DNA of 64,000 nucleotides from Charina bottae. Its lineage: Eukaryota > Chordata > Lepidosauria > Squamata > Charinaidae. Positions 23,180-33,012 of the stretch are shown piece after piece; the first letter of the stretch is position 1; every line of letters begins with the position of its first letter. The notes below the pieces were generated by a model. The model was not told the origin of the DNA and ran no database searches. It saw only the letters and a program-made list of their open reading frames with translations. Location: the NCBI GenBank assembly GCA_023362775.1, contig JALMGJ010000004.1:56380798-56444797 (forward strand), written 5' to 3'. The position numbers and the translations under genes were made by a program.

Positions 23180-23209
23180 TTTCATTGCCAGGCTAGGCAA
23201 CATCTTCAG
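23180..23209 (-). ncRNA. Hammerhead-like motif in Penelope 3' region (copy A)
   Basis: Read on the minus strand, about 150 bases after the ORF stop: CTGAAGA, T, G, stem TTGCC, loop, GGCAA, T, GAAA. CTGANGA and GAAA are the two invariant hammerhead strands and the hairpin takes the place of stem II. One nucleotide more than the standard core follows the first strand, and stems I and III are not defined here. Hammerhead motifs are known in Penelope-like elements. Confidence 0.5.
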
Positions 23210-23356
23210 TGCGAAAAGGGAGTGGGACTTGCTCTCTGTTTATATACCATGGCTTGTCCTGCTAGTGTTGGTGGAGGTGTTGTTCTCTCCTTAGGAGTTC
23301 CTTGATTGGGCTGTTGTTTGCTGCTTGGTTGATTGACTGAGTTAATAGTTCCTTGA

Positions 23357-24442
23357 TTAGGGTATATTGTGTTGTTTGATTGTTCCTCTGGTGCTAATCC
23401 TGGTGTTAATCTTTGCATATCTGGGTGTTGATTGCTGGCAAGGAGGTGTTCTGGTCTTTTGGCTTTTTCTATTGTCTCTTATGAATGGTATGTAAATGTT
23501 GTTTATCTCTATATGTCTGTTGATGGCTGCTTTGTCTGAGTGCCAAGCTTCCAGGAATTCTCTAGCATTTTTGGATTTGGCTTGGTTTAAGATGCTCACA
23601 GTTTCCCAGTTGAAAGTATGGTTGAGTCTGTCCATGTGTTGTGAGATTAAGGAGTTTTCATTGTGTCTTCTGACTGCTAGTTGGTGTTCGTGGATGCGCT
23701 CTGCTAGTCTTCTGCCCATCTGTCCTACATAGTGGCTGCTACAGTTCTTACACTGTATGTTGTAGATAACTCCTGTTTTTTCTTCTTGGGCTACTGGGTC
23801 TTTTGGCTTACTTACGATATTCTGAAGGGTTTTGGTTGGTTTGTGTGCTACGGTGATGCTGTGTGGTTGTAACAGTCTATTGGTCGTTTCTGAGATGTTT
23901 CTGATGTATGGCAGTGTTATCCTTTTCATAGCTTCTGTTGGTTGTGTTGTAGTGGGTTGAGTGGTCAGGCACTTTTTGATAAAGTTGAGTGGGTATCCAT
24001 TTTGCTGGAAGATGCTATATAGATTATCTGTTTCCTTTTTCTGGTGTTTTGGGTTGCTGCAGTGCATTAGTGCTCGTCTGAATAATGTTCTTACACAGCT
24101 TCTCTTGTGGGAGGTTGGGTTTTTGCTTTGGTAATGGAGCACTTCGTTAGTGTGGGCAGATTTCCAGTAGACTTGTGTTTCTAGAATGCCATCATTTCCT
24201 CTACTGATGAGGATGTCCAAGAAGGGTAGTGTGTTGTTGATTTCTTCTTCCCTTGTGAATTTTATTCCATTAAAGATGTTGTTGATGGTTTCATGTGTTT
24301 CCTCCAGTTGTTCCTTTTTTATTATGATGAAGGTGTCATCTACATACCAGATCCATACTTTGGGTTGTATACGTGGGAGTGCTATCATTTCTAGACGCTG
24401 CATTACAATCTCTGCTATGAGTCCTGAAAGTGGTGATCCCAT
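23357..24442 (-). pseudogene. Penelope-like ORF, RT palm and GIY-YIG part
   Basis: A 361-codon open frame continues the protein from the frame that ends at 24415. It starts with MGSPLSG (RT motif B) and has the catalytic YVDD at residues 33-36 (24346-24335). A linker follows, then at about residues 223-290 a GIY-YIG nuclease fold with VIY (225-227), YVG (238-240) and the conserved arginine and glutamate in GRRLAERIHEH. This segment has no internal stop, so decay is limited to the upstream part. The enzyme would cut target DNA and prime reverse transcription. Confidence 0.9.
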
Positions 24443-25282
24443 GGGTGTTCCTTTGATTTGTTGGTATATTTATCCATCAAACTGAAAGTAAGTAGTGAGG
24501 CAGAGGTCGATATGAGGTCCATGATTCTGGGTATTTCTATCTTAGTATATTTGACTAGGTTGGTTGTGTTTCGTAGAACTGCTGCCATGGATTCTTTTGC
24601 TAGTGCTGGGTCTATGGATGTAAAGAGTGCAATGACATCGAATGACACCATAATTTCATCTTCTATTTTTAAGTCTTTGAATTTCTGGAGGCACTGTAGT
24701 GGGGAGTTGATAGAATATTCGCTCTCCTCTGTAAGATGCCTAAGTTTTTTTGTGAGCACTTTAGCTATGTTGTAAGTGGGAGTCCATGGTAACAATACAA
24801 TTGGCCGAAGTGGTGTGCCAGATTTGTGTATTTTGGGGCATCCGTAGAAGTGTGGGAGGATGGGTCCACTGCTTTTCATCCACCTCTGTTCTTCTTTTGT
24901 GATTTGACCTTTCTTGGTGAGGTTGTTAAGAGTTCTTTTTACCTTGTTGTCCAGTTTCTGTATGGGATTGGTGTTTACTAGGGTGTAGGTTTCTTTGTCC
25001 TCAAGTAATTCTTTAGCCTTTTGTATATATTGCGATCTGTCCATAATGACGGCGGTGTGGCCTTTGTCTGCTGGGAGGATGATGATAGTTTGGTCCATCT
25101 TTAGGTTTTTGAGTGCTGCTCTGTCCTCTGCTTTCAGTTGGTTCTGTTTCCATGTCCTTCTATTTTGTGGTATGATTATCTGTCTTACGTTCACTTGGGT
25201 TTCTGTGGTAAGTCCTGTAATTTTCAATGCTGCTTCTAAAGCTACAAAGAATTCTAATTTATTTGCATCCTCTGTGTTGTAA
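24415..25282 (-). pseudogene. Penelope-like ORF, N-terminal and RT part
   Basis: The frame runs from about 25282 (no start codon; first ATG at 25227) to 24415. From that ATG, visible motifs are LPADKG (residues 51-56), YGCPKIHK (128-135) and the RT catalytic-aspartate strand with VSFDV (about 194-198). In minus-strand order these match the fingers and motif A of Penelope-like RTs. The frame shifts near 24505, and in the correct frame a stop TAA lies at 24470-24472, just before the MGSPLS motif. At least two lesions therefore make it non-functional. Confidence 0.88.
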
Positions 25283-25316
25283 TTGAGGCCTCTTTGTAGG
25301 ATATAGGTACTGTATA

Positions 25317-26959
25317 TGTAGGATATAGGTACTCTGTAGGTACTGTATATGCTTCAGTCTTCTGAACAGATATGATCTGCGCATTTTGCCACTGGTCCAT
25401 GTTTTACTGATTAAAACTAAAACTTTGAAACTTTAGGAATAATTGAATATCCCAACATACTTCTTTTAAAAAGCTGAACCTCCAAAAGGAACAGGGAATA
25501 ATCATAAACAAGGATCAAAGTAAGATGTTCACACTATTATAATTCAGCCAAACTTCATCAGAGTTCTGGGGATTGTAACCCACATCTCACACCTAACTTA
25601 CTCTTACAGCAAGGGTCCAAACAAACTGCAATGACACCAAAATGATGTGTCATATGTGGTGACATCATTAAGCTAATGCCACCATTCCATACTTGTTTTC
25701 TGAAACAAGTCACATTTGCGAGATCGCACGCAATTTGCCATTTGTCTCCCTTTGCCCTTTCCACAGATGTCCATGGCTATAACTCTAGGAAAGGCTTGCA
25801 GAGAAACTTCAGGAAAAAATAAATTAAAAATGCTTGAGACAGGCTGCTTTTGGAGAATAGTCTGGATAAGCCCTCAGTCAATTAAAATCTTATTTCTGCT
25901 GTAAATTAATTCAATACAAGTAAGACTATCGGGAATCATACAGGATGAGTATGTTTGCTGACTAAAATGTATTTACATTTCTAATCTTCCTTCTTCCCCA
26001 AGCTCAGGGAACACAGTAGCTATCTAAAAATATGCAAAAATATAGCATACAACAAAAGACAAAGATCATAAAATGGGCAACTGCTGCAGAACACCTTGTT
26101 CACCTTGGATCATTAATACTTATGTCCTTGAATTTCATTGGCAAGTTAGCTGCACACACAGCTTAAATGACTATATTTGCTACCTTATAGGCACCTGGAA
26201 CTTACAGCGCTTAAGCTAGCCCGGATTTAGTGCCAGAGTGACCTTTGTGTACAGCAGTTCATTCAAGAGCTTTGTCAGTAGCCAGTAATAGTAAAAATAT
26301 GCTGAATGCTGGTTTGTGATTAGGTCGAGAGTAAAATGTAGGGTAGCTACAAAATGTATTTGAACCACTTTCTCATGTGATTGAGAGAATAATGTTTCTC
26401 CTGGCTTGCCTTTGTTTGTATACATGTTTGCCTTTAATACACTTTCCGACATCTGAATTATGTACTAGATCAAAAGGAAAGCCATGAAAGAAGAAAGCAC
26501 TGTGCTTTTACTTCTGATCATGTCCCGTAGGTGAAAAAGATGCATATGTATGAATATTAAGTCAAGTGAAGACTTTTTTTCTAAGAAGCAAAATTTGCTA
26601 AGCATCTCCACATTAACCTCACTATTAAATTCATGGTGCTGTGATGTGGCCCAGTACTATGCACCTGAATACACATTTAGCAAGCCATTATGATTTACTT
26701 TTGAGTTGCTTCCATCACTGCAGTATAATTTATTGCTATATTTATATCTCCTATTTACTAGGTTTGTACATACTTCAAAATATTTTGAAGCATGAGCTTA
26801 AAAATGTTGACGCTGCAATGAATCAAATAATTAAAGCAACATAACTTTAACACAACTTTTAAAAGCAGTTAATAGCTTGTTTTTTCAATGTTGTATGGAA
26901 GCCTGAAAAAATACATGAGATACAGTGCTCAGAGAAATAGTATCCTGTGGCAACCCACT
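25317..26959. other. Intronic sequence, no gene seen
   Basis: A short imperfect repetition of the AGGATATAGGTACT unit lies at 25298-25350. The remainder has no recognised repeat or gene. Confidence 0.5.
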
Positions 26960-27230
26960 TAATACCTCACTCTAATTTGATAAGAAGTGATTGATGAGCA
27001 TTTTGAGAACACAGTTTTCAAGCCAGCTATATATCCATTTGATTTTCATTCCATCCAGCCCACATTTGCTAATCAGAATGTCATGGAGAATGTTATCAAA
27101 TGTTTTGGTTAAATCAAGATATATTACATTTATAGTATTCCCACAAACTATTAAGGACCAAATAAAACAAAGGAGCAAGGTTAAACTGGCAAGACTTGTT
27201 CTTGACAAATCTGTGCTTGTCTTCTGGTAA
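26960..27230 (-). mobile_element. CR1-clade LINE reverse transcriptase fragment
   Basis: The minus-strand frame 27208-26972 reads VIYLDLTKTFDNILHDILIS, then WIYSWLENCVLKMLIN. This corresponds to the CR1 motif A region (YLDFSKAFD-V-H) and the strand after it, with substitutions. It is old and short. Confidence 0.75.
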
Positions 27231-27234
27231 CTAC

Positions 27235-28479
27235 CACACTATTTTCAAAGTGCTTACAATTCAGTCATTTAGGATCTGCTCTAAAGTATTCCCTATCCTG
27301 ATATCAAAATGACTATAGTTCCCAAGATTCTTTTATTGGAGATATGGAAAACATTTGCTGTCTACTATTCATCTGGTACTTTGAAAGTTCTCCAATATTT
27401 ATCAAAAATAATACATAAAGGTTTAGATCCTCAGTTCTTTCAGTACTCTATGATGGAATCCTCTGGCTCTAGAAATTTAAACTGATACAAAATAAATAGT
27501 TACTCCCTGATCATGTTTGATAGTTTCAAACTTCATCCTGCCCTTTCATCCTGCTTTTTACACTTTCTTGATGGAATGGACTAAACCAAAATAAAATACC
27601 TCTGTCTTTTCTTTGTTAGCTATTAACAGTTTGTCATGTCTATTGAGGAGCTGGTATATTAAGTTATTTTTTAAATTTCATTTTAAAAATAAGAATCTCT
27701 TTTTTTAAATTATTCATAGTATCCTTTTTCAATCTTGGCTCATTCTGCATTTTAGCTTTCTGGACTACTTGATGTACCCTTCCTGTATGCCCTTTTTCCA
27801 TCTTCTTCATGTGTCCATTCACAAAGGTTTTATATTGCAACATTAACTCCTTCAGCTGTCTTCCATTTGTTTTCTTCATTGAAATTGTAATAATGATTTT
27901 ACTATGTTCTTTATTAAAAACTCCCATCCATCTTGTGTTCCTTATCCCATTGTCTTCTCCTGCCAGAATTCCTACTTATTATTGTTCTGAATATATGTAC
28001 TTTTTTGAAATCCAGGAGAGACATTTAACTACACTCAGCTTTAGTTTTCTTAAAATCAAAAACTTCAGCAGTGGTGGTCATTTTCCCCAATGTTCCTCCT
28101 ACTTCCACTTCCTTAACTACTGTAAGTAGTTTCCTATTGGCTAATATCAAGACAAAAGTAAGTGTTAGGCACTTTCCTTTATCTTCTCAAGAGAAAGTTA
28201 TTAGCAAGACCAGTTAGAAATTTATCTGAAGCACTACATTTGACACACTTTGTAATTACAGTCCAAACACAATTGGCTCTAACCACTCTATTGCCTTAGA
28301 CATCTCAGGGTTCAAGACTTTCCTATTTCTGAAAAAAACTTTGTAATCAATAGAGATAGAGATAGATGTGGATATAGATAGTGATAGCTCCAGTTTAAAG
28401 CTATCAATAAATATTTAGTCACAGGGGCTATATGTTACTGCACATTATTCATTTCATTTTCATACCACAGACTTCCGTA
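27235..28479. other. Intronic sequence, no gene seen
   Basis: Nothing recognised apart from a short run of GATAGA-like units near 28350-28385. Confidence 0.5.
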
Positions 28480-28555
28480 GAGAAGTGGTCAGAAGTGGGA
28501 ATAGAATATTGAACCAGATGAGCTTTTGGCCTACTCCAGCAGAATTTTTATGCTG
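28480..28555 (+). mobile_element. CR1 3'-end scrap
   Basis: ACCAGATGAGCTTTTGGCCT followed by ACTCCAGCAG resembles the CR1 3' region also seen at 53318-53612. Confidence 0.5.
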
Positions 28556-29278
28556 AAAAAAATCTTTATGTGACATTTTCAGAAATGAGAATAGCCAAGA
28601 GAATTACTCTGCTTTCTGGAGAAGAAGTTTTTATAATTTCTCCTCTAAAGTACACATGTCACCCTATCATCATGCCTCTGCTAAGATGCTCGTGCAAACA
28701 GCACTTCTCCTTTGATCAAATACAAGAAAATGCATCTATAAGCATGGATAAACAAAGCCTTCTGGCAGGATTCTGAAATTTGTCTCTTTCTCAAGCCCCA
28801 ATCAAGTTGCTTAGCAACTCCACAATTCTTTTTTTCACATTCCATGTAACTAATATACTTTTCAGCTAGAATCTCTATACCTTAGATATTTTGTGAAAGA
28901 AATCATAGACTCTGCTGTATGACCCTATCTCAGTTCTCTCTATATATATTAATTAACACTGCAAATTACTCATAACTTCATGGATACCTTTGTCCTTGTA
29001 CCTTAATTAAGCTAAGGGTTGGGGAAAAATATATTCTTCCTATTTTTGGACAGATGTGTATTTCAGCAGCAGAATGGAGTTGCAAGGCTATGGAATGAAT
29101 GGCAAGTGGAGCTGACTGGAGGCAGTGAGGGCAGGATAGTCTCCATTTTTATTACAATCTTTTCTGGTTCTTTTTTTTTAATCCAAGCTTTTTCTCCGGG
29201 CTTCCTAGCCACTCCACATTTGTTCCTTTCCCTTTGCAAGGAAATATGTTTTGGTTCTCCTGCTGTTGTTCTTGTTGT

Positions 29279-29318
29279 GAGGAGGAGGAGGAGGAGGAGG
29301 AGGAGGAGGAGGAGGAGG
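29279..29318. repeat. (GGA)n microsatellite
   Basis: About 13 uninterrupted GGA units. Confidence 0.95.
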
Positions 29319-29611
29319 CATACATTTATAAACTATGCACTGCAAACAAACCAATATTGCTTTAAGGAAGCTGCCTTAAGGAACCCCTAGTCATGGACAC
29401 CAAGAAAATACATACGAGATTTTAACTAGCAAAGATGCTCTATCTTAGCTTTGTCAGGACAAATATTATGGTATTTATTCGTACTCTGATTCCTCATGGC
29501 TCTTGCTTGCAGTAATGAATATTATATTATTTTGGCATTTGGTACAGAGTCAGCTGAAGAGTAGCATCCTCTACTAATTTTCACTTTTTTTAATAGAAGC
29601 AATCTCTGAGA

Positions 29612-29747
29612 CAAGATTTCTCAACCTGGGCCACTTTTAAGTTGTTTGGACTTCAACTCCCAGAATTTCCCAGCCAGCATGGCTGGCTGGGGAATTCTGG
29701 GAGTTGCAGTCCATACATCTTAAAGTGGCCCAGGTTGAGAAACCCTG
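29612..29747. mobile_element. Palindromic hAT-type MITE, 8-bp TSD
   Basis: Left end CAAGATTTCTCAACCTGG, right end CCAGGTTGAGAAACCCTG, with target duplication CTCTGAGA at 29604-29611 and 29748-29755. Almost the whole element is one inverted repeat centred near 29680 (AGCCAGCATGGCTGGCT), so its transcript would fold into one long hairpin. Confidence 0.94.
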
Positions 29748-29755
29748 CTCTGAGA

Positions 29756-30267
29756 GCATGCATCCTCAACACTTGGTAGTGTTTGGATTAATAAATTCAT
29801 TCTTTTTATTTTAATATATAAGTAAGGTAAGTATTCTTAGAACAATCATGCTATATTAAGAACTCTTAAGACCATATTTTAATTTAGTCACGTTCAGCAA
29901 GAAAATAAGTAGCTATTTTTTAAATCTAAAATCATACAAAACAATAGTTACCCTTCCCTGACCTCCAAATTCTTTGGGCCAAAATTACCATAGTGCTGAG
30001 CTAAGGATTATGAAAGTTAGAGTCAAAATCTGGAGGGGACTATCTTGGAGAAAACTGGTGTGTTATCAAGCTGTGAATTGTTACCACAAAATATTTAACT
30101 TAACAGAAAATATAACTGGAAATGACTAGAAATGTTCTATCTAATCATATTTATTTACAGAAAGGATTATTTTCAAGAATAAGGTGATTGGTTAAAAGGA
30201 ATTTAAAGGAATGAGCCAGGACAATCCTTTACATTTATTTAGGTTACTTAAAACCCCTATAACAAAA
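29756..30267. other. Intronic sequence between two hAT MITEs
   Basis: Nothing recognised. Confidence 0.5.
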
Positions 30268-30275
30268 GCCTAGAT

Positions 30276-30581
30276 CAGCCTTTCTCAACCTTTTGACCCC
30301 GGAGGAACCCTTGAAATATTATTCAGGCCTCAGGGAACCCCTGCACATTCAGGCTCAAATATAGGCCAGAAGTTACAAAATTATTATATTCGTTTCATGT
30401 GTAGGCCTGTATATATGCATTAACAGTGTTCTTAATCTAAAAATAAAGAATGAAACTTACCTCTTTAATGTGAAGTTGCCTGAATTTGAAATAATTTTTT
30501 AAAATCATGATCTCCCAGGGAACCCCTAATGACCTCTCGCGGAACCCTAGGATGCCACAGAACCCTGGTTGAGAAACCCTG
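30276..30581. mobile_element. hAT-type non-autonomous element, 8-bp TSD
   Basis: Starts CAGCCTTTCTCAACC and ends GGTTGAGAAACCCTG, with a perfect 8-bp duplication GCCTAGAT at 30268-30275 and 30582-30589. The interior has sub-terminal GGAACCC repeats and no coding frame. Its termini resemble those of the element at 29612, so the two were probably moved by the same or a related transposase. Confidence 0.95.
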
Positions 30582-30589
30582 GCCTAGAT

Positions 30590-31455
30590 CAATGCATATA
30601 AATCACAGATTTTCCAGTATGGTCAATGAACAGTGTCAAGAAACCTATAAAAGGTACTGTGGGTTTGTATAAGAAATAGGGCTTCCATTAAGAAGTAGCA
30701 GCTACTGTATGTTGAAAAAGGGAACTAAAGATATTTTTCAGTAAAATAAATGTAGGCTGACAGTAATAATCCAAATGAAGAATAAGAACATATTTCCAGA
30801 ATTAAAATATTAAATAATAAAACAGGTATCTACTGATTGCAATATTTATAACTGTCCTCTGGCAGTTAATCTCAGAACATTAAGATCAAACAAGCCACAG
30901 TATGAGAGTAAACTAGAGGATTACAGAGAAAAAGAGCACAGAGAATATAAATGAATGGATTGAACTGGTCTCCACTGTGAGAGGAAGTTGGGCAATTCAT
31001 GCAAGAAGTTTTCCACGGTAGGATTGGAAGAATTGCATCAAGCAGAGGTAACAAGAAATGGTGGTCTATAATTCATTAACAAAATAAAAATAAAGAAGCC
31101 CATAGATATAAACTGCATATAAAATAAAATAAACAGTGAAAGGCTGAAGAACAAATTAACATATGGATAAATCTTCCTGAGGAAAAATAAATCGTATCTC
31201 ACCAATTTTTAAATTATTGAGAATATCAATAAACAGATGGCTAGTGGTAACTGCTAGACATTGTGTCCTTGAACTTTCAAGAAGCTTTTAATAAAACTCC
31301 TTGCCAAACAGTTGTCAGTGACATTAGCTATCACATGATAAAAAAGGCTAAATATTTGGCAGATGAATGAGTACTAAATACAAAATTGATAATTCTCATA
31401 ATGAAGAGAAAAACACTATGGTCTCCCAAACACTTTATTAGGGCCAATGCTATTT
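30590..31455. other. Intronic sequence, no gene seen
   Basis: Nothing recognised. Confidence 0.5.
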
Positions 31456-31463
31456 AATCATTT

Positions 31464-31495
<32 letters not shown>

Positions 31496-31545
31496 TCAAA
31501 TTTATCACTGCCCAACTCCCCTGATTTATATAAATATAAATCATA
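31456..31545 (-). mobile_element. L2 3'-end fragment with TTTA repeat
   Basis: A (TTTA)n tract (31465-31495) is followed by ATCAAATTTATCACTGCCCA, the start of the L2 tail pattern seen at 50378-50440. Confidence 0.5.
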
Positions 31546-32934
31546 TTTATAGATGAACAACAGCCATATTTGCAGGTATCTGGAATCAGTACAATAATAT
31601 TCCCTTTTAAGACAAAAGTTGAGTTTTAGATTTTTTTAGTTTACTTTTTTAAAAAGCTTTGATGGGGAAAGACAATAAAGCAGAAGTCAACAACGTTTTC
31701 AGGTGATGGGCACCATTATACAATGTGAACAGAAAAATATTTTCCCCCCATTATAAGACCAGAAATCACCCCCTGTTATACAGTCAGTTTAGGACAGATA
31801 ACAGAACATAGTTCTTAACAGAATAAATCATTCTGCAATTTCTGTCAGGCAAAATGGATCAAGAGTAAATAAGATAGTTAAGAGGCATGGTCTACCATTC
31901 CCTTCCACAGAGGTTGTATAGAGATAAATCATCAATACAAAAATAGTCATAATAAATAGGGTGGCAATTCCTGTGTATATGTCAACTCCCTAGGTTTGCA
32001 GAAATAATATGTTTATAAAGAAAATATATACACTTGAACGTGAGGTGAGTTTCCTGAAACTGTCAGTTGGGAGGCGGGGGTGAAAGCAGGAAGAATAGAC
32101 AATCACCTTGCTCAAGTTACTAGCATCTTAGGACAAGTAAGTTTGAGGAGAATAAAAGTGGTAGTAGCTGTGGTGTGTGTTCTAAGACAATGTGTGGGAG
32201 TGAAAACATTGCAACAGTTTGTGACCCATTAAAGCGGCTGCATCTATATCCGTGATCATGCAGTTGTCATGCTCCTGTGCATCACAAAGCATCTCTTCTC
32301 AGTCAAATCAAAGCATTTCACAACCCTGTTAGAGAATCAATTCTACCATATTCCAGTCCAAATCATGCTTTCTGATTGGTATGGACATGTTGCAACTGAA
32401 TATTAATATATCTATAAAAGCAGGCACAGTTCACCAAGAGGGATTTCATCTTCAGTTATTGAATCTTATTAGAGTCATCTACATATTCAAAACACAATTT
32501 AAACAATATTGAACTCTTTGGGGTTGCATTATCAATTAGTTTCTAATTATTGCAATCCTAGGAAAATTTACTTTGGGGTATGATTCATGGAGAAATGAGA
32601 CTGGACAAGAATAAATGATCTGCAGAATTTATATTTGTCTAGGAAGAACTGTCACTCTACAAATGTGTACTTCCCACCATTGAAAAGATACCTAAGCTGA
32701 GATTTTGGTACCTTAGTAGGATTATTTCTGAAACAATTATCTCGTTTTGTGAATCATCTTTTAGTTTTTCTTAGCCCTGTTCCATCTGTTATACACATAT
32801 ATTCTTTGTGTATAAGAGCTTTCAGGAGACAATATTTAAGGATGTGCAGTATAGATTGATTGCTGTTCCACACAGGTTCCACAATCATGAATATGTTCAG
32901 AAAAATAGTTGTCTTTGATTGAGCCAGCTGTATT
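31546..32934. other. Intronic sequence, no gene seen
   Basis: Nothing recognised. Confidence 0.5.
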
Positions 32935-33012
32935 TTATTTTTTTATTTATTGTTCAATTTATATCACCGCCCATCTCCCCCCACAAGGGGACTCTGGGCG
33001 GTATAGAGCTGG
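32935..33012 (-). mobile_element. L2 3'-end fragment
   Basis: TTTATTTATTGTTCAATTTA followed by ACCGCCCATCTCCCC and GGGGACTCTGGGCGGTAT matches the conserved 3' end of the L2 copies at 4712 and 50358. No RT part is attached. Confidence 0.75.

Larger units (their letters stand above)
23134..25306 (-). mobile_element. Penelope-like retroelement, 5'-truncated
   Basis: A 2.2-kb minus-strand element encodes reverse transcriptase followed by a GIY-YIG endonuclease, the defining order of endonuclease-bearing Penelope-like elements. The 5' end is cut within the N-terminal region of the protein. The 3' part carries a hammerhead-like motif. The 10-mer GTACTGTATA occurs at 23124-23133 and 25307-25316 and may be the target duplication, although the right flank has other copies of it, so the exact ends are provisional. 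Confidence 0.9.
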
